DNA of 64,000 bases from Oceanobacillus jeddahensis (GCF_000750635.1 NZ_CCDM010000003.1:459121-523120); one strand, 5' to 3'. Numbered from the stretch's first letter, positions 28,583-37,472 are shown. Numbers and translations: made by a program. Notes: generated by a model not told the origin, from the sequence alone.

Positions 28583-29240
28583 TAATGTCTCTAAATCATT
28601 TGGAAAAAAGAAGGTTCTTGACAACCTATCCTTTCAAGTGAATCCTGGAGAAATTATTGGATTAGTTGGAGAAAATGGTGCAGGCAAGTCTTCCCTGTTA
28701 CGTATTTTAGCAACTATTTCAAGAGCAAATACAGGTAGTATACGTTTAGGTAAATGGACATATGGAAAAAATCGCAAACAGCTTCGCAGGCTGGTAGGAT
28801 TTGTTCCACAGGATATTGCTTTATGGGAAGATATGACCGTAGAAGAAAATATGGTTTTCTTTGAAAAATTATCTTGGGTAAACCGTTCAAAAAATGAATT
28901 AAAACAACTCTGCGAGGATATGGAATTATTAAAATGGAAAGAGCCCGTTCATACATTATCTGGTGGAATGAAGCGTAAATTAAACATGGCAATCAGCTTC
29001 ATTCATAACCCTGAATTATTATTACTAGACGAGCCAACAGTTGGTATAGATTTACGATCTAAAAAAGAAATTGCGGCTTATCTAAAACAGAAAGCTCAAG
29101 TTGACCATAAAATGATTATGTATACTTCACATGATATGGATGAGATTCAAAGTATTTGTGATGCTGTTGTATGTATCGGGAATGATCCATTCTATGAAAA
29201 TTTATTACGTGAAGCAAACATGAAAATTATCTCTATCTAA
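28566..29240 (+). CDS. ABC transporter ATP-binding protein
   Basis: 224 residues, one nucleotide-binding domain: Walker A GENGAGKSSLLRIL (about 37-50), Q-loop GFVPQDIALWE, signature LSGGMKRKLNMAI, Walker B LLLLDEPTVGID, switch His in TSHDMDE. It is short, ending soon after the switch, without the C-terminal extension of many ABC-2 ATPases (around 300 residues). It overlaps the preceding permease by 17 bases. It energises the two-permease exporter of this cluster. Confidence 0.93.
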   Translation: MQLEIDNVSKSFGKKKVLDNLSFQVNPGEIIGLVGENGAGKSSLLRILATISRANTGSIRLGKWTYGKNRKQLRRLVGFVPQDIALWEDMTVEENMVFFEKLSWVNRSKNELKQLCEDMELLKWKEPVHTLSGGMKRKLNMAISFIHNPELLLLDEPTVGIDLRSKKEIAAYLKQKAQVDHKMIMYTSHDMDEIQSICDAVVCIGNDPFYENLLREANMKIISI

Positions 29241-29381
29241 TATTGCCTAAAGGATATAAAACAGATAGAATAATAGTAATTAGTGTTAAAAAATAGTAGT
29301 GATGATTTTCGCTTTTTGCATGCATATATGTGATCAGGATAAAGGAATCTATACTTTAGTTTATTTGGACGGTGAATATAA

Positions 29382-30020
29382 ATGGAAATTAATTCGAATC
29401 AACAGACGAACCCTTTAGACATGTTAACTTCTTCCCCTAGTTCAGCAGGCAGTATTGAAGAAAGTACAGGTTTTGGAGGAAAGACTTTTCAACAGCTGCT
29501 TTTAGAACGAATTCGAGAGGCTGAGGAACGTACTGCTCAAGATTTTGGATCAAATATTCAAAGACCCGACCTTACTTCCTCTCCGGCAGCCCAAGCCATT
29601 TCACCTGTACAGACAGCTTCTAGCCCCTCTGTTAATGAAAACGGGTCAAATTATCAAAATATTGTTCAAGAAATGGCAAACAAATACAATGTGAGTGAAC
29701 AATTAATCAATGCTGTTATTCAGCAGGAATCGAACTTTAACCCTAATGCAAGAAGCCATGCCGGTGCACAAGGTTTAATGCAGTTAATGCCAGGAACAGC
29801 TGCAGGTTTAGGTGTAACAAATTCTTATGACCCCCGTCAAAATATTGAAGGCGGTACAAAATATTTAAGCCAAATGCTTAATAAGTATAACGGAAATACA
29901 GAATTAGCTTTAGCTGCTTATAACGCGGGACCTGGAAATGTTGATAAATATCAAGGAGTTCCTCCATTTAAAGAAACAACAGCTTATGTATCTAAAATAA
30001 TGAATACATACCTTTCCTAA
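29382..30020 (+). CDS. cwlQ: Lytic transglycosylase, SLT domain (CwlQ/YjbJ-like)
   Basis: 212 residues. A low-complexity Ser/Pro/Gln N-terminal part (1-95) without a signal peptide precedes a goose-lysozyme-like SLT domain: [29 protein letters not shown] has the catalytic Glu (in QQES), and [15 protein letters not shown] the conserved AYNAGP motif. It cleaves the glycan strand of peptidoglycan. B. subtilis YjbJ (CwlQ) has the same layout and also lacks an obvious signal. The gene name rests on this similarity. GGACGGTG precedes the ATG; a terminator follows. Confidence 0.85.
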   Translation: MEINSNQQTNPLDMLTSSPSSAGSIEESTGFGGKTFQQLLLERIREAEERTAQDFGSNIQRPDLTSSPAAQAISPVQTASSPSVNENGSNYQNIVQEMANKYNVSEQLINAVIQQESNFNPNARSHAGAQGLMQLMPGTAAGLGVTNSYDPRQNIEGGTKYLSQMLNKYNGNTELALAAYNAGPGNVDKYQGVPPFKETTAYVSKIMNTYLS

Positions 30021-30072
30021 TGATCGATGCAGTCAAATTTAAACTAACATGATAATATAGGTTTAAATAAAT

Positions 30073-30118
30073 AGTAAGGAATCTATTTTAACATGTGATT
30101 CCTTACTGTTTATTCTTT
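30073..30118 (+). terminator. Terminator of the transglycosylase gene
   Basis: AGTAAGGAATC (30073-30083) pairs perfectly with GATTCCTTACT (30097-30107), then GTTTATTCTTTTT. Confidence 0.8.
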
Positions 30119-30186
30119 TTATCACGGATAGCCCCCAGCCCCCCTTTTAAAACTCCTGCCTCCAAAAAGACAGGAAATACATGTAT

Positions 30187-30236
30187 TTAGGCGGGAGATA
30201 ACAGGCGTTAACTTCCACTGAATGAAGTTTCGTTAT
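30187..30236 (-). repeat. Short dispersed repeat, family 2 (copy 2, reversed)
   Basis: Read on the reverse strand: AACGAAACTTCATTCAGTGG, then CGCCTGTTATCTCCCGCCTA. Both blocks occur in the copy at 38588-38854 (the second as CGCCCGTTATCTCCCGCCTA), but here they are joined directly. Confidence 0.6.
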
Positions 30237-30294
30237 TTGATTGCGATTACATAATGGAAGGCTTAAAAAATAAAAATGATTGGAGTTGACGTTC

Positions 30295-31446
30295 TTGCAA
30301 CAGAAAAAAATAATTATTGCACCAGACTCTTTTAAAGAAAGCATGACCGCAAAACAAGCTGCAGAAGCAATTGCCAGAGGATTCAGCACTGTTTTTCAGA
30401 CTGGAGTTAACCTAGAAATTATCCCAATGGCAGATGGTGGCGAAGGGACAACGCAATCATTGGCTGATGCCTTGCAGGGATCGATTTATTATAAAACCGT
30501 TACCAATTCAAATGGGGAATCTGTCCGAGCAGCTTATGCTATATCAGGAGATAATTCAACAGCAATTATTGAAGCAGCAGAGGCTTCTGGTTTAGAGTTA
30601 ATTCCACCTCATAAAAGAAACCCTTTACTTGCTACGACCTATGGTACAGGAGAATTAATTCAAGCAGCCTTGGAACATGGCGTTACCAAAATTATTCTTG
30701 GAATTGGCGGAAGTGCTACAAATGATGGCGGTACTGGCATGTTAGAAGCGTTAGGCGTTCAATTCTACCATCGTAATGGGAAGAGACTGAATCAAGGTGG
30801 AGGGCATTTAATAGACCTTGATCATATTGATATTTCTAACCTGGATCCCCGGTTAGAAAATGTAGAAATTGTCGTTGCTTGCGATGTAGATAACCCTCTT
30901 TTAGGTGCTAACGGTGCTAGTGAGGTTTACGGTCCACAAAAAGGAGCAACGGAAGATATGGTCAATCAGCTGGATAAAGCGCTTAGCAACTATCATGATG
31001 TGCAAGAACGTATCACCAACAAACCTGTAAAAGATATTCCAGGATCCGGTGCTGCTGGTGGTCTTGGTGCTGGATTACTTGCCTTCTTAGACGCAAAGCT
31101 TGAGCCTGGAGTAGAGATTGTTTTAAAAGAAACAAATTTCTATGAACGTGCTTCAGATGCTGATCTCGTTATTACCGGAGAAGGAAAAATTGACGGACAA
31201 ACCATCTATGGAAAAACACCGGTTGGCGTTGCGAAAGCAGCAAAACAGAGCAATATCCCTGTCATTGCAGTATGCGGAACATTGGGCCAAAACTATGAAA
31301 AGGTATATGAGCATGGAATTGATGCAGTATTCAGCGTTATTCAGGCTCCTTGTGAATTAAAAGACGCTTTAGAAAATGGACCAGTGTATTTGGAAGGATT
31401 AGCTACGAATATTGCGAAAGTACTTAAGCTGAATAATACCTTCTAA
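30295..31446 (+). CDS. glxK: Glycerate kinase (GlxK/GarK family)
   Basis: 383 residues. Phosphorylates glycerate using ATP. Visible: IIIAPDSFKESMTAKQAAEAIARGF at the N-terminus, MADGGEGTTQSL, ILGIGGSATNDGGTGMLEALG and VITGEGKIDGQTIYGKTP, all hallmarks of family 1 glycerate kinases. TTG at 30295 is chosen since GGAG lies nine bases upstream; TTGs five and three codons earlier are too near or before that site. In B. subtilis the same gene (ysfB) follows sspI, so the ABC-2 cluster and the transglycosylase look inserted into an ancestral sspI-glxK order. Confidence 0.93.
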   Translation: MQQKKIIIAPDSFKESMTAKQAAEAIARGFSTVFQTGVNLEIIPMADGGEGTTQSLADALQGSIYYKTVTNSNGESVRAAYAISGDNSTAIIEAAEASGLELIPPHKRNPLLATTYGTGELIQAALEHGVTKIILGIGGSATNDGGTGMLEALGVQFYHRNGKRLNQGGGHLIDLDHIDISNLDPRLENVEIVVACDVDNPLLGANGASEVYGPQKGATEDMVNQLDKALSNYHDVQERITNKPVKDIPGSGAAGGLGAGLLAFLDAKLEPGVEIVLKETNFYERASDADLVITGEGKIDGQTIYGKTPVGVAKAAKQSNIPVIAVCGTLGQNYEKVYEHGIDAVFSVIQAPCELKDALENGPVYLEGLATNIAKVLKLNNTF

Positions 31447-31508
31447 AATTTTCGGAAGTCTCTATATGTATCTTATTTAAAACGAAAAAATACAGATCGC
31501 TTAATGTT

Positions 31509-31602
31509 TAAGCACTTCCTATTTATTTAGAAAGTGCTTTTTTGCTTCGTGAAAAAGTATAAAAAATCGTTTACCTATCCTATAGTAAACGATTTTTTAT
31601 AC
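31509..31602. terminator. Terminators between glxK and the dioxygenase gene
   Basis: First hairpin: AAGCACTT (31510-31517) with AAGTGCTTTTTTG (from 31532). Second: perfect 18-bp arms at 31557-31574 and 31585-31602, with A/T tracts in both arms, fit to stop both converging genes. Confidence 0.85.
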
Positions 31603-31608
31603 ACTATT

Positions 31609-32592
31609 TCATTCGTATTCTTTTTCAATTGCTCTATTACTACGTACCGTATCAATTTCTCTTACCTGGCTTTCAATCTGCTCACGCTGTGACTCAAAAA
31701 ATGGCGGCAAGGATAATTTTTCTCCAAGCGTTTCATACGGTTCATCCTCCATAAATCCAGGTCCAGCTGTTGCTAATTCAAATAATACTTGAGGTGCAAC
31801 CGGTGTGTATAATGAACCAAAATAGAAGCGTTCAACGAATCCGGAGGTTTGAAGACCAACTTGTTCAATTCTTTGTTGCCAAGCATCTAAATCTTCACGC
31901 GCATCAACACATAATGCAGCGTGATGAACAGTGCCATAGCCTTGTCTGGCAGGAGGTAATTCTTCATTATGCTCCACGATGATCCGTGCGCCATTTCCCC
32001 CTTCGTCCACTTCAAACAAATGAAAGGCTCCTTCATCGGCAACTTCATTATACATAAATACTTTTTCCAGTACTTGTTTAAAAAAGCTAAAATCTGCTAC
32101 ACGTACTACGACTGGACCTAGACCAGTAATACCAAATTCTGATGGAATCGGACCATTTTTCCACGGTGTTCCCGATGCTCTTCCAGTATTATTTTGATCT
32201 GACACAAGCTGATATTTTTGATCATCAAAATCTGCAAAAGATAATGTTTTCACATCAAATTGCTGCTCAATTCCTGTGTGCGCTATTCCCAGACGGTCAA
32301 AGCGTTTTGCCCAGTATTCCAGCGCCGCGTCACTAGGTACACGTAAAGATGTTTTGTAGATTTCATTTGTTCCATGAGAACCTTTAGGGATGCCCGGAAA
32401 GTCAAAAAACGTCATATCTGTTCCGGCATTACCTTCATCATCTGCAAAAAATAAGTGGTACGTCTGGATATCATCTTGATTGACTGTTTTCTTTACTAAT
32501 CGCATACCAAGTACATACGTAAAAAACTCATAATTTTTTTCTGCGCTGCTTGTAATTGCTGTAACGTGGTGCATTCCACGGATTGGATTCAT
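31609..32592 (-). CDS. Ring-cleaving dioxygenase, VOC superfamily (MhqO-like)
   Basis: 327 residues with two vicinal-oxygen-chelate modules: MHHVTAITSSAEKNYEFFTYVLG at the N-terminus and VHHAALCVDAREDLDAWQQRI at about 215. Metal ligands would be the His residues of these two motifs and the Glu in VLFELATAGPGF. Relatives in B. subtilis (MhqA, MhqE, MhqO) act on hydroquinone-type compounds and are induced by quinone stress. The start is ATG at 32592 after AAAGGAG; the frame upstream of it runs through the promoter and is not used. A long palindrome between -10 and the ribosome site suggests control by a repressor. Confidence 0.9.
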   Translation of the reverse strand: MNPIRGMHHVTAITSSAEKNYEFFTYVLGMRLVKKTVNQDDIQTYHLFFADDEGNAGTDMTFFDFPGIPKGSHGTNEIYKTSLRVPSDAALEYWAKRFDRLGIAHTGIEQQFDVKTLSFADFDDQKYQLVSDQNNTGRASGTPWKNGPIPSEFGITGLGPVVVRVADFSFFKQVLEKVFMYNEVADEGAFHLFEVDEGGNGARIIVEHNEELPPARQGYGTVHHAALCVDAREDLDAWQQRIEQVGLQTSGFVERFYFGSLYTPVAPQVLFELATAGPGFMEDEPYETLGEKLSLPPFFESQREQIESQVREIDTVRSNRAIEKEYE

Positions 32593-32607
32593 TGAAAAAT
32601 CTCCTTT

Positions 32608-32667
32608 ATACTTAATTAAATATTTTTTAATTAAGTATAATTTACCACAGCTTTTCTTATCTGTCAA
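32608..32667 (-). promoter_or_regulatory. Promoter and 31-bp palindromic operator of the dioxygenase gene
   Basis: Reverse-strand TTGACA (32662-32667), 17 bases, TAAATT (32639-32644). Directly after the -10 is a palindrome with perfect 13-bp arms ATACTTAATTAAA (32608-32620) and TTTAATTAAGTAT (32626-32638), where a MarR/MhqR-type repressor could bind. A related AT-rich motif precedes the yceI promoter at 60836-60864. Confidence 0.75.
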
Positions 32668-32705
32668 TTATAGGCCTTTTATAAAAATAATACTTTCCTG
32701 GCATA

Positions 32706-32744
32706 GAAAAAACCCGTACATTTTAATCCATTTAAAATGTACGG
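32706..32744 (-). terminator. Terminator of the M42 peptidase gene
   Basis: CCGTACATTTTAA and its complement (32714-32744) form a 13-bp stem, followed on the reverse strand by GGTTTTTTC. Confidence 0.85.
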
Positions 32745-32795
32745 AATCAATGGTAATTCTATTTCTTTGGAATTATCTTATTTAATGAATCGTTA

Positions 32796-33887
32796 TTAAG
32801 CATTGATTAGAGCATCTACTGTTTTACGATCTAATTTTTTGATAACAGCTGTCAATAATTTCACAGCATTTTCATAGTCATCCCGATGAAGAATTCCGGC
32901 GTGTGAATGAATATAACGTGTTGCTACCGTAACAGACAACGATGGAACTCCATTACCAGTTAAATGAATAGAGCCTGAATCTGTACCTCCACCAGCAATG
33001 GAAGTAAACTGATAAGGAAGATTGTTTTCTTCGGCTGTTTCGACAACGAGATCACGAAGCCCTTTATGAGAAATCATTGAGGCATCATACAGTACGATCT
33101 GTGGACCATCACCCAGCTTACTGTCCGCTTCTTGTTTAGCAATACCCGGTGTGTCACCTGCAATACCAACATCGACACCAAAACCAATATCAGGCTGAAT
33201 CAGATGAGAAGATGTTTTTGCTCCGCGTAAACCGACTTCTTCCTGGATTGTTCCAACACCATACACCGTATTCGGATGTGCCTCATCTTTTAATGCTTTT
33301 AATACATCAATGGCAATGGCTAAACCAATACGGTTGTCCCATGCTTTTGCCATCAATAATTTTTCATTTTTTAATTGCGTAAACTCAAAATACGGAACAA
33401 CAGAATCGCCTGGCTTCACACCGAATGACTCTGCTTCTTCTTTACTTGTTGCACCAATATCGATAAACATATCTTTTATTTCATATGGTTTTTTTCTGGC
33501 TTCGGGACTAAGTACATGTGGAGGCTTTGAACCGATAACACCAGTCACATCTCCTTTGGAACCCATAATGGTTACACGTTGTGCCAGCATGACCTGGTTC
33601 CACCACCCGCCAGCTGTTTGAAAGTAAAGAAAACCATTTTCATCAATACGTGTCACCATCAGACCAATTTCATCTAAATGTCCTGCAACCATAATCGTTG
33701 GTCCGTTTTCGTCTCCTGCCTTTTTAGCAATCGAACTCCCTAAATTATCTGTGATAAGTTCATCTGCATAAGGCTTTATATAACTTTCGAATACGTCTCG
33801 CACTTCTTTTTCATTACCTGGTATTCCTTTAGCATCTGTTAGATCTTTAAGCATAGTTAACGTATTATCTAACTTTTCCATCTTCAA
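32796..33887 (-). CDS. ysdC: M42 family aminopeptidase (YsdC)
   Basis: Cytosolic two-metal aminopeptidase, 363 residues; such enzymes form large tetrahedral assemblies. Metal and catalytic residues are visible in [11 protein letters not shown] (His, Asp), [11 protein letters not shown] (Asp), [11 protein letters not shown] (Glu-Glu), [11 protein letters not shown] (Asp) and the C-terminal [13 protein letters not shown] (His). The protein could start at TTG (33887, five bases after GGAG) or at ATG two codons later. The same gene stands near ysdB in B. subtilis. It ends at a strong terminator; dUTPase lies 68 bases upstream on the same strand. Confidence 0.92.
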   Translation of the reverse strand: MKMEKLDNTLTMLKDLTDAKGIPGNEKEVRDVFESYIKPYADELITDNLGSSIAKKAGDENGPTIMVAGHLDEIGLMVTRIDENGFLYFQTAGGWWNQVMLAQRVTIMGSKGDVTGVIGSKPPHVLSPEARKKPYEIKDMFIDIGATSKEEAESFGVKPGDSVVPYFEFTQLKNEKLLMAKAWDNRIGLAIAIDVLKALKDEAHPNTVYGVGTIQEEVGLRGAKTSSHLIQPDIGFGVDVGIAGDTPGIAKQEADSKLGDGPQIVLYDASMISHKGLRDLVVETAEENNLPYQFTSIAGGGTDSGSIHLTGNGVPSLSVTVATRYIHSHAGILHRDDYENAVKLLTAVIKKLDRKTVDALINA

Positions 33888-33955
33888 AATCTCTCCTTTA
33901 TAAGTGAAATTTTATTCTATATAAGGCTTTACCACCAATATAAATGCAGAAAGAC

Positions 33956-34444
33956 TTAATATCCTTGATCCTGACGCTGATAGTTAACTTGGTTTTTCTC
34001 CAAATACGCCTGCTGAATATCCTTATCGGTAAAACCAAGCTGATTTCCTAACTGCAGGCTCCACTTAAATAATTGCTGATAATTTTCATTTATCGGGTCC
34101 TCTCTGTAAGCAATTGCCTTTGCATATACCTGATAAAAACATTCTGATTCAGTTAAAGGTTCTGTCTTCTCTCCCTTTTCTTCTTGGTAAATATAACCTT
34201 TTTCTATCCCAATGGACATTAAAAAATGCAAAACGTCTACGTATTCTTCTAAAATAATTTGTTGACTATTTCTTGGTTTTGTACTCCAAAATTTGAAGCA
34301 TCTCGTTTCATTTGCAAGCTCGCCAAGTTCTACGAGAAGCGCCAAATGCTTTTCCTGAAATAAATTTACATTTGATAAATCATGATTGTTTTCAATATAT
34401 GTATCTAATTCCTTTTGCATTTCAAATAGTTGATTCCAATCCAA
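33956..34444 (-). CDS. Dimeric dUTP diphosphatase
   Basis: 162-residue all-helical dUTPase of the dimeric MazG-like class. The metal-binding motifs are ALLVELGELANETRCFKFW (ExxE pattern around residues 35-53) and EEYVDVLHFLMSIGIEKGY (ExxxD pattern around 66-84). It converts dUTP to dUMP and so limits uracil in DNA. The start is a TTG at 34444 with AGGAGG seven bases upstream. Unrelated in fold to the trimeric dUTPases. Confidence 0.88.
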   Translation of the reverse strand: MDWNQLFEMQKELDTYIENNHDLSNVNLFQEKHLALLVELGELANETRCFKFWSTKPRNSQQIILEEYVDVLHFLMSIGIEKGYIYQEEKGEKTEPLTESECFYQVYAKAIAYREDPINENYQQLFKWSLQLGNQLGFTDKDIQQAYLEKNQVNYQRQDQGY

Positions 34445-34510
34445 TGTAATGCCTCCTTGTCCATTCTGTCTTTTATTTTATCACAGTGTATAGGGAAAAG
34501 CTTTTTATAA

Positions 34511-35086
34511 TTATTGATTATTTAAATTTGAACTGCTGTCTAACTCCGTTAAAATAACATTTACTCCTAACGTAAAACTTTTCTCTAACTCCTGAGGCAG
34601 TCCAAAAGCTTCCTCCATTTCTAAAAGTATAAATCCGTGCAAATAACTTCTTAATGTCCGAATAAAATGAATGGTTTCGTCCTCTGACAAAGCATATTTT
34701 TGTAATATTTTAGAAAATATACCCAAAATCTGTTCAGGTATCTGTTTGGTTTCATCACTTTTCCATAGCTTTACTTTCTGCGTTAGTTGGTATTGGCCTG
34801 GATAATTTTTTGCAAAACTTCTATATTCATACGCGATTGCCCATAATGCTTCTTTCTTTTCCAGACCAATACTGGCTAACATAAGCTTTTCATATAAATT
34901 TTTCATACTTTTATGTGCAGTCATGTCTAATAAATCTTCTAAATTTGCTATATGGTTATATAATGACGGTGGTTTGATTGCTAATTTGATAGCTGTATTT
35001 TTTATCGTAACTCCTTCTATTCCCTTCTCATCAAGAAGTTCCATTGCTGCATCTGTAATAATCTCTTTCGTTATCTTTTTTTTCAT
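34511..35086 (-). CDS. TetR/AcrR family regulator
   Basis: 191 residues. Helix-turn-helix at about 8-50 (IITDAAMELLDEKGIEGVTIKNTAIKLAIKPPSLYNHIANLEDLL), then a helical ligand domain of the WHG/TetR_C type (AIAYEYRSFAKNYPGQYQL, FIRTLRSYLHGFILLE). Its start overlaps the stop of the metallo-hydrolase gene by four bases, so the two are one operon. A palindrome upstream of that operon is the likely binding site, giving autoregulation. Confidence 0.9.
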   Translation of the reverse strand: MKKKITKEIITDAAMELLDEKGIEGVTIKNTAIKLAIKPPSLYNHIANLEDLLDMTAHKSMKNLYEKLMLASIGLEKKEALWAIAYEYRSFAKNYPGQYQLTQKVKLWKSDETKQIPEQILGIFSKILQKYALSEDETIHFIRTLRSYLHGFILLEMEEAFGLPQELEKSFTLGVNVILTELDSSSNLNNQ

Positions 35087-35799
35087 TTTCCGATCCTTGC
35101 CTCCGCTGTTTTTATTGCTTCCTTCATTTTTCCCTCTGGATCAACTAATACATCTCCATGTCCTACTGCAAGCAATTCAGGGCTGCGATTCAGTAATTTT
35201 ATTGCACTGTTAACCGCTGTTTTATTATCCCATGTAGCTGCTTTTGGAAAAGGAAATAGCCATTTTAATACTCCGGAAACGGCAATACCACCTTTTGTTT
35301 GAAATGCATCTCCTGCGATTACTATCCGATGCTGCTGTTCATAAAAAGATACCGATCCAGGTGTATGTCCTGGACTTGAAATAACTTCTAACGTGTCAAT
35401 CGTGTCCCCTTCTTCAAAAGTAAAATCAATCGGCACATTGTTCCTCGGAAAACCTCCCTTTATTGGTTTATCTGGCTCATCTGCCTTCAAACGGAAATCT
35501 TTCTTTAACAAATAACTGTCCCGCTTTGATATTCCCACTGGCACATCGGGAAAAACCTCTTTAAAATAAGGTACTCCATTCACGTGATCACCATGTGCGT
35601 GAGTCAAAATTAATTTACTCAACGGTTTCCCTGTTTGATGAGTCAGTTTTTTAATTTCATGAACAAATTTCCTGGTTCCCATATCAATACAAATCAGATT
35701 TTCCTCCTGTTCCAAGATAAAACAATTAATTGGAAAAATACTTGGCAGAAACGTCACTTGATATAGATTCTTATAAAGCTTTATTTTCAATGCAATCAC
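35083..35799 (-). CDS. MBL-fold metallo-hydrolase
   Basis: 238 residues. The zinc-binding signature THAHGDHVNG (HxHxDH, about residues 73-82), a later SSPGHTPGSVSFYE (His) and VIAGDAFQTKGG (Asp) define a metallo-beta-lactamase-fold hydrolase. The substrate cannot be told; relatives include glyoxalase II-like thioesterases and lactonases. Expressed with the TetR gene that overlaps its 3' end. A possible detoxification function follows only from the TetR pairing. Confidence 0.88.
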   Translation of the reverse strand: MIALKIKLYKNLYQVTFLPSIFPINCFILEQEENLICIDMGTRKFVHEIKKLTHQTGKPLSKLILTHAHGDHVNGVPYFKEVFPDVPVGISKRDSYLLKKDFRLKADEPDKPIKGGFPRNNVPIDFTFEEGDTIDTLEVISSPGHTPGSVSFYEQQHRIVIAGDAFQTKGGIAVSGVLKWLFPFPKAATWDNKTAVNSAIKLLNRSPELLAVGHGDVLVDPEGKMKEAIKTAEARIGK

Positions 35800-35804
35800 C
35801 TCGT

Positions 35805-35842
35805 AACTAATCTTATTAATATTATAACTAATTAGATTAGTT
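35805..35842 (-). promoter_or_regulatory. Tandem palindromes upstream of the MBL-TetR operon (TetR operator)
   Basis: AACTAATTAGATTAGTT (35826-35842) is a perfect 7-3-7 palindrome. A second, imperfect half pair AACTAATCTTATTAAT starts at 35805. The first bases lie only six bases from the hydrolase start codon, so bound repressor would cover the transcription or translation start. Confidence 0.7.
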
Positions 35843-35875
35843 TATTCAAATAATTATTTTTATATTCTTTATTTA

Positions 35876-36527
35876 CTCAACTATTGCACCTAAGAATAAG
35901 CATGTATATCTTGCTGTTTCAGGATTATCAAGTTCTTCTTTATTGTGCTTGTTTTTTAGTTAAATCAGCTTTTTTTGAACGAATGATAGTGTACAGCTCC
36001 CGCTCCGGCCAACCACTCCGCTTAGTTAGGATTCTACAGCGAATATAAGAAATAACATCCTGTTGGGTTGGACGAAATAGTTTCTCTAACGCTTGATGAC
36101 ACGATCATTCCGTTATTTCAAATGGATGGTTTAGCAGTTCGAATCAAAACAGCATGAATAATTAACATCAGGAATAGCTTTCATGCACAGAAAGTAATCT
36201 TGGCGGAACTTTTACCATGCAGCATAAAAAATATGTTCTGCCTGATCTACTTTTATTTGTTCAGCTATTCCACGTATAGAACATCTAACTAGCGGAGGCG
36301 GACCGTTTTGACTCCTGAGGGATCAGCACCATCTGAAGATCCACTTTTGCCAAGCGCTCTTCTTGGCAAAAGTTAGCTGAAGAGCGTGCCCCTAGGAAAG
36401 CAAAACGGTCCGCCGCAGCGGTCGCATTACACCTCACCTGCTATTCTTTATCAAGGGAGTTAACAAAGGAACGACCAACTCCTGTTTCTATGGAAATGAA
36501 GTTTTTTTTAAGGCACGAAAGTTGATT
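35876..36527 (-). mobile_element. MITE-like element, copy C (652 bp, inverted)
   Basis: Opposite orientation to copies A and B. Left end CTCAACTATTGCACCTAA; right end (reverse complement) ATCAACTTTCGTGCCTTA. Flanking 7-mers TTATTTA (35869-35875) and TTATTTC (36528-36534) match at six of seven positions. Contains the large nested palindrome but neither the cassette nor the second palindrome. Sits between the TetR operator and the SigW promoter of ysdB. Confidence 0.78.
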
Positions 36528-36605
36528 TATTTCATTAAAAATTGCTCTATTTTATATTACAAAATAATAACATTCTACATTTTCTATAAAAAAATATGAT
36601 TCTCC

Positions 36606-36631
36606 TGAAACTTTTTTGAGACTCATTCGTA
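36606..36631 (+). promoter_or_regulatory. SigW-type promoter of ysdB
   Basis: TGAAAC (36606-36611), 16 bases, CGTA (36628-36631): an exact match to the Bacillus ECF sigma W consensus. It lies 38 bases before the ysdB start. In B. subtilis ysdB belongs to the SigW regulon, so the regulation appears conserved. Confidence 0.88.
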
Positions 36632-36668
36632 TGTAGGATTAACAGGACGTTCTAAGGAGTAGATAATT

Positions 36669-37067
36669 ATGGTCATCATTATCTTTCGAATATTATTAGT
36701 GATAGCAATTGCATTGTTAATTTATACATGGATTCAATACTTAAAAAACCCTGAGCGTAAACTGCGATTGAACCAGGAAAATAATGGGTTTTATTTATTA
36801 GATGAACAGAATAATAATAAGAAAAATTTCCAATTAACTTATAAAGGCTGTCTTTTTATCGGTGAAAAGTATTTAGGAACAACAGAAGATTCTTTTGAAG
36901 TAGTGGATATTCATGTTACTGTTAAAAATCCATTGGAGCTCCGCGGATTAACGAGAGAGGATTTATATTTTCTGGAACAGGAAATATTGATTCATTATCC
37001 GCATGCTTCGATTACGTGGAAGCATCCGATTAATGAGCTTATTATAACGGAGATCACAAAAGACTAA
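36669..37067 (+). CDS. ysdB: SigW pathway protein YsdB
   Basis: 132 residues. One N-terminal membrane helix (IIIFRILLVIAIALLIYTWIQ, about 3-23), then a basic stretch (LKNPERKLRL) and a soluble domain ending in ITWKHPINELIITEITKD. Length and pattern match B. subtilis YsdB (about 130 residues), a membrane protein of the sigma W response without a known activity. AAGGAG precedes the ATG. The stop codon lies inside the terminator stem shared with the converging gene. Confidence 0.88.
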   Translation: MVIIIFRILLVIAIALLIYTWIQYLKNPERKLRLNQENNGFYLLDEQNNNKKNFQLTYKGCLFIGEKYLGTTEDSFEVVDIHVTVKNPLELRGLTREDLYFLEQEILIHYPHASITWKHPINELIITEITKD

Positions 37068-37096
37068 CCAGACATGTCCAGTCTGGTTAGTCTTTT
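37062..37096. terminator. Bidirectional terminator between ysdB and the zinc-ribbon gene
   Basis: Perfect 12-bp arms GACTAACCAGAC (37062-37073) and GTCTGGTTAGTC (37081-37092), with TTTT following on both strands. It includes the ysdB stop codon. Confidence 0.88.
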
Positions 37097-37385
37097 ATAC
37101 AAATGGTGCTTCTTTGTCGGTAAAACGATAAAAGTAAGGCGCAATTGCCATAAAAATAATTAATAAACAAAGACTTATTGGAATTATAACCAACCAGGAA
37201 ATGTTCAGCGAATTCATGATAGATATTATAATTACTGGAATCGGACTGAAAAGCAAAGTATTAAACCGGCTTTCTTTTGTCAAAAACTGCTTCTTTTTGC
37301 AATTTGGACAGTGAAGTCTCACGTTCCAAACAAGTTGATGAAGTTTAAATTCATGCTCACAATTCCAGCAGGACGGGAGTTTCAT
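37095..37385 (-). CDS. Zinc-ribbon membrane protein (TIGR04104-like)
   Basis: About 96 residues. Two CxxC knuckles (PSCWNCEHEF and LHCPNCKKKQFLT) form a small zinc ribbon at the N-terminus, followed by two membrane helices (about 48-64 and 66-86). This matches the putative zinc-finger membrane family common in Bacillaceae; its function is unknown. ATG at 37385 is chosen since AAAGGTGG lies upstream of it; GTG codons further up overlap that site. Confidence 0.75.
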   Translation of the reverse strand: MKLPSCWNCEHEFKLHQLVWNVRLHCPNCKKKQFLTKESRFNTLLFSPIPVIIISIMNSLNISWLVIIPISLCLLIIFMAIAPYFYRFTDKEAPFV

Positions 37386-37432
37386 ATTACTACACACCAC
37401 CTTTTTAACGGCTTCCCTTTATACTTCCATAC

Positions 37433-37472
37433 TAAAACAACCAACCCTTACGTTCAAGAGCTGGTTGTTTTA
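37433..37472 (-). terminator. Terminator of the VTT-domain gene
   Basis: Perfect 11-bp arms TAAAACAACCA (37433-37443) and TGGTTGTTTTA (37462-37472); the stop codon of the VTT gene falls in the loop. Confidence 0.65.
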
